A stretch of 64,000 nucleotides of DNA from assembly GCA_036873135.1 (NCBI GenBank), contig JAPTYO010000011.1, positions 17,742,747 through 17,806,746 of the forward strand. Direction: 5' to 3'. Positions 1 through 10,029 of this stretch are shown one piece after another. Position 1 is the stretch's first letter, and the number at the start of each line of letters is the position of its first letter. The position numbers were made by a program, and so were the translations under genes. A model generated the notes under the pieces. The model was not told the origin of the DNA and ran no database searches. It saw only the letters and a program-made list of their open reading frames with translations. Origin of the DNA: Clarkia xantiana subsp. parviflora (taxonomy: Eukaryota; Streptophyta; Magnoliopsida; Myrtales; Onagraceae).

Positions 1-575
1 TTTTAATAGGGTTATGGTTTTTGTTTTCTTTATTTAAGACTCTCTTAGCCGTCGTTTCTATTCGGTTTATTGATTAATGAAAAAAAAAACTGAGGTTTCC
101 TCAATCCTGCGTCAATTCCTCGGCATTCTTCTGAATCAACGAGTTCTTGCGCCTCTATCCATAAAATTCTCGGCATCCCCTTTCGAATCAACGAGTATTT
201 GATTCCTATCCCCCATCACGCTGCATCAGGAGTCAATCCAACCATATTTAGATCACAGTTGCTCCTGGTGCAAATCAAGTAGTACCTGATAATCCAGTTG
301 CTGAACCGTTGGATGAGAATCCTATAATTCCTTAACTATACTGGCAACAGTGGGAGTGGGACAACCAACTCGGTTCATGATCATAGTGGTCATGGAATTC
401 ATCTTGGGGTTAGAAATCTGAGACCAAGAGTAGGGATGGCAACGTGTCTCGGGGCCCCGCTGACCCGCGGGGCCCCGACCCGGTTTTGACCCGCCGACCC
501 GCGGGTCATGGGTTGGGTCAGGGTCGGGGCGGGTCCGGGTCTAGAGACCCGGGGCCCCGTAGACCCGCCCCGAAA

Positions 576-580
<5 letters not shown>

Positions 581-612
<32 letters not shown>
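581..612. repeat. (TA)n microsatellite
   Basis: Alternating TA tract inside the MITE at 431-1132. A second, longer tract lies at 898-965 in the same element. Confidence 0.9.
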
Positions 613-616
<4 letters not shown>

Positions 617-894
617 TTTTTTTAAAATATTTTTTATATTAATTTGATCTAACATTTACTAAACAATATGGTTAATATAGTACCTATATAAATAACATGG
701 ACCAAATTACAAATAGATGTATATTTAGATTATTAGGATTTGTTAATTTGAATTTGGTGTTTGGATTTGAATTTGTATTTTGTAATGAATTTGATGTGTT
801 TATTGTTTGTATTTGATTGGTGTTAGATTTATATTTTAAATTTATATATAATGTAATAATATGACAAAAAAATTGTATTTAATACTGAGAAGTG

Positions 895-897
<3 letters not shown>

Positions 898-965
<68 letters not shown>
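898..965. repeat. (TA)n microsatellite
   Basis: About 34 TA repeats near the right GC-rich end of the MITE at 431-1132. Short reading frames made of alternating I and Y here are artefacts. Confidence 0.9.
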
Positions 966-969
<4 letters not shown>

Positions 970-1257
970 CACATTGCGGGGCGGGTCGGGGCCCCGCGGG
1001 TCGACCCGTGAGATCTTTGACCTGACCCGACCCGGAAGGTGCATTTGGTCGGGGCCGGGTCAGCCAGGTCGACCCGCGGGGCGGGTCCGGGGCTGCGGAA
1101 ATCCGCCCCGACCCGCCCCGTTGCCATCCCTAACCAAGAGGTCGTCCAAGAAAGGTTTCAGGAGAAGGTTCCAGTAATGCCCTGATTCCTAGTACGAGCA
1201 TTATTCTTAGTGGGAGCATTGTTCTTACTGAGATCGTAGTTCAAGATGTGAATAACG

Positions 1258-1615
1258 AGCCTAGACGTAGTCAAAGGCAGAGAACTTCTCCAAAGAAGTT
1301 TCCCATCGAAAAAGGTGAGTTATTCACTTTGACTTTGATTGATGAACCGGTCATGGTTAAATAAGCTCTGGAAGGTCCTCAAGAGAAAGAATGGAGGAAT
1401 ATTTTGCCTCAATGGAAGGCATTTCGGTTTGGACGTTAGTTGATTTGTCTGCTAATCGAGAGCAATCGGGGCAAAGTGGGTTCTGAAATTGAAACTCACT
1501 GCTAATGGAAACGTTGAGCGGTACAAAGCTCTACTTGTCACCGACTGTGCGTTACACCATGGTCCTGGCCATTTCGGCATTGGTTGCTAGTCTCGATCTC
1601 GAGCTGCACCAAATG
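1258..1615 (+). pseudogene. Copia reverse-transcriptase N-terminal fragment
   Basis: Conceptual translation gives a copia signature: a charged linker (RRSQRQR), then DEPV, a stop, ALEGP and EKEWRN, then AKWVLKLKL-like and NGNVERYKA motifs. After a frameshift it continues as VRYTMVLAISALVASLDLEL and HQM. In intact copia elements this leads into the reverse-transcriptase core, but here the sequence stops just before the usual DVKTAFLNG motif. In-frame stops and at least two frameshifts make it non-functional. Confidence 0.8.
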
Positions 1616-2146
1616 TTTATTATTTAAATCTTTGTATATTATTATTATATTAGGGTGAATTTTAATTTGATTATAGCCTATTAGTTCTAAGTTTAATTAC
1701 ATGGTGAAATATTATCTATTGTATTATTTTTAATTTAAATAATTTTAAATTTTTTAGTTAATTAAATGATAAAGGGTTAATTATGTATATTCATCATGTT
1801 AGCTTGTGTCGATCTAATTATATATGATAACTGTTTATATTATTAGATTTTATTGTCGTTCATGCTTAGAACCGATTCATAACTGATTAACAATAAAGCA
1901 TGCAAATTAAGTGAATTGAGTACCGAAATGGCGTAGTTGAAAAATAATATTTTTTTTAATTCGTAATTGAACCCCCGAATTCAAATTTCTAATCGTAGAG
2001 CAATTTTATACCTAGGAGTTTAATTTATTATTCGCTTAGGTGATTTAGGATTCTGGTTAGCCATATAATTAACTATTGGCGACACTTTTCAAAATCCGCG
2101 TTTTCAAAACGTAATTGCCTTAGGTCGGATTTTTAGGGTCTGACAG
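1616..2146. other. AT-rich filler between copia pol fragments
   Basis: About 530 bp of AT-rich sequence replaces the central reverse transcriptase and RNase H of the copia remnant. No reading frame, TSD or known termini were found. It could be filler at a deletion or a decayed insertion. Confidence 0.5.
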
Positions 2147-2221
2147 GATCTATTGACCAAACCCTTACGCAATGATGTTTTCGAAAAGCACGTAAAAATG
2201 CTTGGCCTTCGTATGATGTAA
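2147..2221 (+). pseudogene. Copia pol C-terminal tail
   Basis: Translates as DLLTKPLRNDVFEKHVKMLG followed by LRMM and a stop. This is the conserved end of copia polyproteins, after RNase H. The copia at 44197-63401 has a very similar tail (TDPLTKPLRREKFEKHVK, minus strand near 56.6 kb), confirming the same family. It is separated from its reverse transcriptase by the filler at 1616-2146. Confidence 0.8.
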
Positions 2222-2364
2222 AAGGCTTGTAATGTGTGACAATAACATTTTTGGATTTGAAGTAACTTTTGAATAAAAGAATTTCTATTTGACTTTATGA
2301 TTTTTACGACGTTGTAATGACATTATTACATCAGATGGATGGTCTATAAACTAGTCATTAGAGC

Positions 2365-2882
2365 TAGGGGTGTAAACAAGTCAAGCTACTCGTGAGCTAC
2401 TCGAGATCGGCTCGGTCGATATTCAAATTCGATTCGCTAAATTTCGAGTCTAGTCGAGCTCGAGTCAAGCTTTTTGTGAAGCCGAGTCGAGTTCAAGTTC
2501 ACTGGTGCTCGACTCGAGAGGCCCGCGAGCCTAATCGAGCTTTTTTCTTTTGCCTATTCGAGTCCAGTTCGATTCCGAGCTCGAGTTTTTTGAGCTTTAA
2601 ATAATAATATTGTATATATATATATATTGAGTTCAAGCCGAGTTCGAGCTCGAGCCAAAATCCTAATCGAGTCGAGTTCGAGCTAAGGTGCGGCGTTTTC
2701 GATTTAATTGAAAAAATATAACCTAATTGATCCGAGTCGAGTCGAGCTTGAACTCGTCGAGAATGGCACCAACTCGAGTTCGAGCTCAAAAAATTAAGGC
2801 TCGGTCGAGTTCGAGCTCGAGTAAAATGAGTCGAGTCGAGCTTGCCAGATACTCGGCTCGACTCGGCTCGTTTACAACCCTA
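2365..2882. mobile_element. hAT-type MITE, 518 bp (GTGTAAAC family)
   Basis: Begins TAGGGGTGTAAACAAG and ends GTTTACAACCCTA, an imperfect terminal inverted repeat. It is flanked by an exact 8-bp duplication ATTAGAGC (2357-2364 and 2883-2890). The body consists of many short GAGTCGAGCT / GAGCTCGAG palindromes. The split copy at 5059-16552 belongs to the same family. Confidence 0.85.
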
Positions 2883-2890
2883 ATTAGAGC

Positions 2891-3876
2891 GCGTAAAACT
2901 TCCTAATAAAATATGTCGAATGTGGACCCTGCCTCGTCACACAGGCACGGGCGTCTTGATAGAAGGGAAACCTCACCCATATCAAGACCGACTAAGAGCC
3001 ATGGTATTTCGAAAGAGAAACATGGTTATGCGAAACGATCATTTGGTTTCGGGATACACGATTTGATCAAAGTTTTGCAAATCGTTGTGACGAACTTCGT
3101 TCTTCTACCACTACATTCTGGGCTAGATGAGAATCTACGATAGCATAAGACATTCTCACTCCTGATATAAAACAAATTCAGGTTATGCTGTCGACGCGCA
3201 CTTCAAACTGCGCGTGCCATGTTCGTTGACGGGGTCAGGCACAGTTGTGTTAGACTGAATCTTTTAAGATTCTGAAGGACAAACTCTTCTTCACCTTGGG
3301 CGTGTGACTGATCCCGGGTTCTGAATGAAGCAGCACCCGAAGTACCCTTACCACTCAGAACTCATATCTAAGGTTGGGCTCAATGTTCGCTCCCAGGCGT
3401 ACGAGCGCAAGCCCGAACAAAAAAGCCAAGTGACCATGTTTTGGGCACCAGTTGAGTTTGACTAAGGATGTGAGCGATGGTGATGGTCATGGACATCTGC
3501 ATTCTCCGACTCTTATATTCATTAGGTGGCCACCGGCCGGATATTAGTTGAAGGTTGTGAATACTTGTGTGGATGCTTTGGAGAAGTATCTCTATGTGGG
3601 AAACTAGGAAAATGGAGAATAAAAGTTGACCAGGGGTACAACGCGGTACAGAGAAGTAACATGTTGGTAACATGTTGGTAACATGTTGGGAATCAACGTT
3701 CCACGGACGCTACAACACTCTTAACCAATGAGTAGCACAATGTCCGTTGTGTCTGCCGGTCGGATGGAAAATCTCGTATGAACAAGACTGAAACTGGATT
3801 GGATCAATGAGTAAGTATTGACGTGTTGGTCGACAACATATTAATAAGGCACCCTCCCATTCCGGCGAGTGGGAGC
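2891..3876 (+). other. Copia 3' non-coding region and polypurine tract
   Basis: Similar throughout to the minus strand of 55284-56400, the 3' non-coding region of the copia at 44197-63401. It ends in GGCGAGTGGGAGC immediately before the LTR, a plausible polypurine tract. Short open frames here are not conserved between the two copies, so I read it as non-coding. Confidence 0.7.
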
Positions 3877-4483
3877 TGTTTGACATTTGAAGTAAATTGA
3901 CTACCGTAATAGGAGCCCATTAGTATAAGCCCAATATGCTAAGTCTAATTTGGGGTATGACACATAAGGGATTTCGAGTTAGGCTGAAATCCCCATGGGC
4001 CATACGCGGCCCAAAAAAACCGGCCCAATAATGACTATAGGTTCGATCGGCTATGCAAAAGCCCTATGTGGGTTTTTGCTCACCCATTCTTATAAATAAG
4101 AGGTGTTAGAGATTTATTGGGGTTGATCACTCTCTCCCTTTAGTTGTCAGAAAAGAAATCCCCTCTCCCTAAATTATATAGGGTTCAGCCGAACCACTAA
4201 GAACACCAAGTATGTGCCGAATTGTGACAAGCAATTCACCCCAGAGATCCATCCAGCAACCGAGTTGAAGAGGATTTGTTGTGGAGACTATTGCATGTGG
4301 ATTGCTCCCTAACCAGAGTTCCCGTCGGACACCGCCCGACAGATCGTGAACTCCCTCGTGACGTTCCTTGGGCTACGGACTGCATAATCACAAAATAGGT
4401 ATGCTCACTCTTCTGGTGCGTAAATCATTTACCAAGCATGTACTTGTGTTTATGATCCGTACTATATCCCTTAGAATCCAACA
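3877..4483 (+). repeat. Copia 3' LTR (607 bp)
   Basis: Starts TGTTTGAC and ends AATCCAACA, with TG...CA ends. It is similar to the 604-bp LTR at 62798-63401 in the opposite orientation. A TATA box (TATAAATA, 4091-4098) is placed as in the related LTRs. The partner 5' LTR is outside the window, so no TSD can be checked. Confidence 0.8.
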
Positions 4484-4547
4484 TTTCACCTAATAACAAA
4501 GCTTAAGAAGCACATGTAGCATGTTTGCTCAATATCTATAATAATTC

Positions 4548-4622
4548 TCGTTCACATCGGGTCAACCCGTAAGTGATGATCATAGATAATTTTTCATTCT
4601 CAAAGCTCCTGTGGGGTTTGAC
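4548..4622 (-). repeat. Degraded SINE fragment
   Basis: The stretch containing CGGGTCAACCCGTAAG and a tail resembling GTGGGGTTTGACC matches, with many changes, the SINE at 55546-55690 in the same orientation. The B-box is mutated. Flanking 4484-5058 otherwise shows no gene; 4700-4830 resembles a piece of a 'ttttggtcca'-type MITE like the one at 40001-40528. Confidence 0.4.
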
Positions 4623-5416
4623 CATAAAAAAATTATTGTTTAGTAGTAATGAAACATGTTAGGACTAGCGCTATATGTATATATAGAATAGAAAAATACA
4701 AATGTTAAACGGTCTTTTGGTGTCATATGTATGACCAAACTTGACTTTTGGTTCCATACATTTTCATTTTGTATACTTTTGATGCATCATTAGTTGACCA
4801 TCATTTTTATCGTTAAGTAGCCATGTGCAAATCACGTGACTTCCCTCTAAGTTTCATTTTTGCACAATTTATTCTCTATTATTTTCTCTGGTCAGCCACT
4901 TTTCTACTGGCCACCGTCCAAGTCAACCAAGAATCCCAAGTCCATCGACCACCACCAGATCGGGGCCAGCCACAACCGATCAGGGACGACCACCACCGAT
5001 TGGAGTTGTTCGGCTCCGACTGAGAAACCAGGGTTTTTGTAGATATGAGTATTCAACCTAGGGGTGTAAACGAGTCAAGCTATTCACGAGATACTCGGGA
5101 TCGACTCGGACAAAACTCGAATTCGGCTCGAAAAAATCCGAATCGGCTCGAGTCGAGCTTTCTGGTATGCCGAGTCGAGCTCGATAATGCTCGTCTCAAG
5201 TGACTCGCGAGCCTAAACGAGTTTCGAGTTCGGGTTTATAAGTCGAGTCGAGCTTAACTCTTATTATTATTCTTATTTGATACTAATTAATTATTATATA
5301 AGTCAATCGAGTTCGAGTTTAGTCGATCTCAATTTTTTTAGTAAGAAAAATGTTAATTTATTGTGAATATATAATTAACTAACAAGTCGAATTGAGCCGA
5401 GCTCGAATATGTCGAG

Positions 5417-6134
5417 TGTTGGATCACGGTCGAAGCTCCGTTACGTTCTTGACGGAAAGCTTGAACTCCTGGGCTCCGCGTAATCCTGCAAAAGGGGATG
5501 ACCTGGGTGGTGACCCAGAATCCTTCTCTGATGCTTAAATGAGTGTATGAACGATGGGGTGGTAAGCAGTAATCTAAGTTCGTATTAGAATGTGTGTTTT
5601 CTGAGGTAACTTCCTCCTTTATATAGGAGGGGAAGTTGCCTCAGTTACCTGTAACCGCGCCTGGCAGTTTTACCCACGTTCTGTATATCTCGTTCGGGAT
5701 TCCATGTATCTCGCCCCACGCTCCGCGTATCTCGGGCACGCCCTGCGTATCTTGGGGGAGTTTATCTGTATCTCAACCGTTTCCCCACTACCCTATTTAG
5801 TAGGCGGGTTTCTTGGTCTTATCCTCTGATCACAAGTCCCAATCTATATCGGGGACTCCAGAGTTATCTCATTCTAGGTCACCACCCAGGACCCCTCGTC
5901 CCATGGGACAGGGCCAGCTTTCTCGGGGCTTTATTATCGGGGCCTTCTCAAAGGCATATCGGGGCCTACTCAGAGGCTTCTCGTCGGGAGCATTCAGCTC
6001 ACATATCGGGACCGATCTCGTCGGGACCCTTCATACTGGGCTTCTGGACCTTCCAGGTCTTTTACAAGGCCCACTGGGCTTACCCGCCGTTTATTGGCTG
6101 TTAACGGGGCTGACGATTACATCGGAACCCATCA
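5417..6134 (-). repeat. Element 1 3' LTR (718 bp)
   Basis: In element orientation it starts TGATGGGTTCC and ends GATCCAACA. It is 3 bp longer than the partner at 15722-16436 because of one indel near 5450. On the minus strand a TATATAAAG box lies about one third into the LTR. Confidence 0.92.
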
Positions 6135-6146
6135 TTTGCCCCCAAG
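6135..6146 (-). other. Polypurine tract of element 1
   Basis: Minus-strand CTTGGGGGCAAA lies directly before the TGATGG start of the 3' LTR. Elements 2 and 3 have near-identical tracts (AGGGGGCAAG and CGGGGGCATG) at the same place. Confidence 0.8.
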
Positions 6147-6603
6147 ACATGGGGGACTTGCAGTCCGTCGTGTCTTCTAATTCCGGACCTCCCGACCTTA
6201 TCGTTGAAGGCTTTCATCTTCGAACCTCCCGATATTACCATCGGAGGCTTTTATCTTGGGACCTCCCGATATTACCATCGGAGGCTTTTATCTTGGGGCC
6301 TCCCGATATTACCATCGGAGGCTTTTACCTTGGGTACAATTCTTGAATAACAAGGCTTCTCACTCACAACTCCTTAGACTCCAAGGACAGTTGCCAAATC
6401 CGAGGAGACTCCTCGGTTACTGCACCATTAAATGCTAGGGATAATGAAACGACGCCTAAACCGGCGTGACTGTTACTTTCTGAAAAAGCAATATTACGTC
6501 ATTAACGTCTCTTCCGTACTGCCCCCTATAATCTCGGCGATCCAGATTGAGTCGTTTCATCTTCAACGGTCCGGATTTGAATCTGTCCAGCTGTTCTTTT
6601 GCC

Positions 6604-6610
6604 TATAAAA
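6604..6610 (+). promoter_or_regulatory. TATA box of the antisense gene in element 1
   Basis: CCTATAAAAGCC on the plus strand, about 180 bp before the antisense coding region, outside the LTR and opposite in direction to the element's own transcription. A start near 6635 is inferred from spacing only. Confidence 0.55.
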
Positions 6611-6780
6611 GCCAAAACCCTGGCACTATTCACTCCTTCCCTACCGTTCTGATTTTTGGAGACTCTGCCATTGTCAAGCCTTGAAGCTTTTTCTCCAAGT
6701 TTCGTCTTCTCCGATCAACCATCTACTCTCACCAAGCCACCAAGAGAAAGCACATAGTCACCCGTCCTCGTGAAGGAGAG

Positions 6781-9061
6781 GTGTTCGTCTCCGTGGGACA
6801 AATAAGCGCCGGGATCCGATTCCCCTTCTGCGGGAATCTGGTTGAGATGTGCAACTTCTATCAGACGCATCCATCCACCTTCTCTCCACACGCTATCCGC
6901 GTGTGGAACGCCTTCCAGGTTCTGTGCCTCCTCCAACAATGGACGTACAGCTTGCTGCTCTTCCGCACCTTTTACGGGATGAAGTGTAACAAGGCTGGCG
7001 TCTGCTCCTTCACCCCCCGACTCCCCAAATGGACCAGGGAGCAACTTTCTCGGTTCGGCTGGGATGGTGAGACCTGGAAGTTTAACAAGGATTGGGGGCT
7101 CATTCGTGACTCAGGGTCCGACAACAGTGGATGGAAGAAGTACTACTTCTTCGTTCTGAACAGCTCTATCCCATGGCCCCGATGGGAGGTTGTGGTGGAC
7201 CCTGCCCCCAAGTTTGAAGTCTACACCGAGGATGACTTCAACACTCTTCAGCTGGTCCAGCTTTACCGTTGGGGGGAGTCCTTCACTCCCCTTGACGCCA
7301 ACAAGCTCGTGGAGGGGGACCTGATCCAGATCGGAGTCCAACTCCTCGATTCCATTTCCGAGAATTTGGTTATCTGGGTAACATTTCTAACTGCTATTTA
7401 TTTTCATTTTTGCAGCCAAGAAGGCATCTCTGCTGACCCATCTCGTGTTGAAGCAGGGGGAGACCGATGCTGTCCAAGGTGGCTCCAAGCGAAAGCGGAA
7501 GTCCTTGAAGAGGGGAGCCTCCTCTTCTGCTGCTCCTCCGACTGAGGAGCAGGTCGGGATGGCCAAGCGGGCCAGAAGAGAAGAGGTGGACCAAGCCTTC
7601 GGTGTCACTACTGCCGAGGAAGGCAAGCGCGTTCGCCACGCTATTAAGAAATATAGGAGGTTGGTTCCCGAGGAGTTTATCCCTGCTGACCGGGAGTCGC
7701 GGGTCCGAGAAATCAAATATATACTTCGAGGGGAAACCCCTCCGTGTCCTCAAGGCGGGATACTACAACTTCTTTGGAAAGGACCAACACGTCCCGCGCC
7801 AAATCATCTGGTGCCCAAATAATACTCTTCCTGACTTCATTCGTCCCGCAACCGCAGGTCCATCGGAGACTCTTACTCCGAAGAAGGCTGCCACTCCAGC
7901 AAAGGCTGCGACTCCACAGGAGCCGATGATTGAGGATGACCCGACGGAAGCTCAGTTCCGTCAGGTGACCAACTTGGAGGCTTCCCCCTCCTCCGAGGAG
8001 CCAAATGAAGGCGGCTTGCTTCCCCGCCAAAGGCCAGGTCGAAGCATCCTGAGGCCAACTGTGGAGGACGTGTCTCGGAGTCCTCCCCTGGAGTTCCGCT
8101 CTCCCACTCCCGAGCCTCCGACCGAGGCTCCTCCGACTGAGGCTTCCAAGGTCATCCCTCCTCTCCCTGTGGATGGGAACCTTTACAAGGTTTACACCCC
8201 CGATCAAGAGACGGTTCCCTGGAACCCGATCGAGTCTCTTCAAGGGGTCCCACTCCATCGGGGAGATCTTCAGCCAGAATTGGCCCTGCATCTGCTGGCA
8301 GGGTCAATTCCACCAGCCTTGAGACGCCCGATCTCCTTGGCACGGGAGGATATCGAGGAAGACCTTCGCGACATGGCTATCCGTCGGATGGAGGTAAAAC
8401 TTTACTCTCGCTTTTGTTCCTTCCTTTGTTGTTCTTGCCTTCAATTATCGGACATTAATCTCTTTTCCTTTTGCCTTAGGAAACTGCGAACCAGCAGCGC
8501 TGCTTTGGTTACATCCTTGCTCTGAAGGGTGCTTTGGAGGAGGAGCAGGCCAGGTCGGACCCCGGAGCCTTGGCCAAGCTCCAGGAGGACCTCGCCGACG
8601 CTGTAGCGGCCAGGGAGAAGATAGCCAAGGAACAGACCCTCCTTGGCGAGAAGGCTATGGGCCTGCACAAGCAGGTCCAAGATCATGAAGTCGTGCTGCG
8701 TCGGGAGCGGGGGATGCTCAAGGAGGAACAGCAGCGGCACGAGGCAGAGAAGAGGCAGCTCATCCTCGAGAAGAACATTATCGAGGAAGCTAAGGCGGGA
8801 CTTGAGGCCGAGAAGGCCGAATTTCCTGCCAGGCTGGCTGAGGCAAAGGCTCAGGGCCACGAGGAGGGTCGCCAGAAGGGTCGCGAGGAGGGCCGCGAGG
8901 AGTATCGGAACTCTGATGATTTCAAGGCGGATGCCGTGGGGTTCTACAAAACCGAGGTAGAGAACGTTCTGTTCAATGCCGTCGAAGAGCTTTACACGGC
9001 ATACGAGGATTCCATCGACTTCAAGAAGTCCGAGACCCTCGCCCCTATCGCAGAGAAATAA
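6781..9061 (+). CDS. Antisense ORF of element 1 (Transposase_28-like domain, coiled coil)
   Basis: Runs opposite to gag-pol and converges on it. The first block (6781-7377) has the motifs GIRFPFC, TFSPHAIRVW, SLLLFRTFYGM and KKYYFFVLN, also seen in the antisense genes of elements 2 and 3. I take it as the plant 'putative gypsy-type transposon' domain (Pfam PF04195). Next come a basic stretch (KRKRKS, near 7490) and a P/T/S/E-rich linker (7850-8340). After a likely intron (GT at 8395, AG near 8480) a long coiled coil with RQKGREEGREE ends at 9061. The frame changes near 7380-7415 and near 7740, the first possibly a very short intron, the second a probable frameshift. No ATG precedes the conserved block before an in-frame stop, so this copy lacks its N-terminus. 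Function unknown. Confidence 0.6.
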
Positions 9062-9339
9062 TTCAGCCTCCCCGTGGAGAGTGATGAGGCCGATCCCCCT
9101 GCAGGTGCCGCGGACCCGACTCTACAGACTACGGAGCCTTCTGCCTAGGACCCCTCGAATCTTGCTCCCTCCAAAGCTGCTGAGGACCTAACTTCCAACA
9201 AGGACCAGGCTTAATGCTTTATTCTTTAAGTCCTTGTACTTTTCTCTTTGTATCCTCCTTGTATCGGAACCTTTAGGCCTTTGAGCCCTTATAAAAATTC
9301 CTTTCATCTACTTCAGTCTTGATCATTATTGCACTACTT

Positions 9340-9885
9340 AAAGCGACTTAGACTCGTTACTTAAAACGTTCTGATGCATCACTTAAGGTGACTTCATACA
9401 TCCTTCCGATGCTTTACTCGGGACTTCACCACTTAAGGTTTCTCGTCCATATCATTTAATGTAATTTCACACATCACTTAAGATGATTTTCACCCTATAA
9501 GGCTTTTATCGCGCCATTCTAGACGACTTAATCGTACCCCTTAGGGCTTTTATCGCGTCATTCCAGACGACTTAATCGTACCCCTTAGGGCTTTTTGCTG
9601 CATCATATAGACGACTTATGCGGACCCGTTAGGGCTTTTTCATACCTAGGCTTTTGGTTGCATCATAAAGACGACTTACTCATACCCCGTAAGGCTTTTG
9701 TCCGTACCTCGAAAGGCTTTTATCGCGTCCTTCAGGACGTCTTACTCATACCTCGGAAGGCTTTTAATCGTACCTCGGAAGGCTTTTATCGCGTCCTTCA
9801 GGACGTCTTACTCGTACCTCAGAAGGCTTTTAATCGTACCTCGGAAGGCTTTTATCGAGTCCTTCAGGACGACTTACTAACCGTT
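9340..9885. repeat. Hairpin tandem array between pol and the antisense gene, element 1
   Basis: Degenerate units of about 45-65 bp built from short stem-loops: GTCC-TTCA-GGAC, CCT-CGGA-AGG and CCCTTAGGG, joined by GGCTTTTATCGCG. It lies exactly between the 3' ends of the two convergent genes. Reading frames through it merely translate the repeat. Confidence 0.75.
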
Positions 9886-10029
9886 AGAATAAATCTAAAA
9901 GCAATTTGATCGGAAGCAACTTCTTTTATTCATTAAAAACTCAAAGCTGGCTTACATCAGATCAATCGATAGATAACTTGCGCCATTCGCGGCGACTTAA
10001 CATCACGCACCTCTTAAGGCGACTTAGGA

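Larger units (their letters stand above)
431..1132. mobile_element. hAT-type MITE, 702 bp, inside the copia remnant
   Basis: The termini are inverted: TAGGGATGGCAA at 431-442 and TTGCCATCCCTA at 1121-1132. An identical 8-bp duplication ACCAAGAG flanks it (423-430 and 1133-1140), the size typical of hAT transposition. The ends are rich in GGGTCGGGGCCCCGCGGGTC-like sequence and the centre is AT-rich with two (TA)n tracts. No transposase is encoded, so it is non-autonomous. Confidence 0.85.
1..4483 (+). mobile_element. Decayed Ty1/copia element, 3' portion (left copy)
   Basis: The plus strand holds remnants of a copia polyprotein (1258-1615 and 2147-2221), then about 1 kb of 3' non-coding sequence and an LTR at 3877-4483. 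The 3' non-coding part is similar, in inverted orientation, to 55284-56400 of the copia at 44197-63401, so both belong to one family. The 5' end lies outside the window. The copy is broken by stops, deletions and two MITE insertions. Positions 1-430 show no recognisable domain but probably belong to the same element, because the MITE TSD restores continuity at 430/1133. Confidence 0.75.

Noticed and set aside
444..647. Arg/Pro-rich open frame
   Set aside because: It translates the GC-rich end and (TA)n tract of a MITE.
5813..6346. 177-codon open frame starting in the LTR
   Set aside because: It lies mostly in the 3' LTR of element 1 and is antisense to it; the copy in the other LTR ends differently after the LTR edge.
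7713..8860. Minus-strand frames of 139-192 codons
   Set aside because: Shadows of the antisense gene on the plus strand; their residues show no domain motif.
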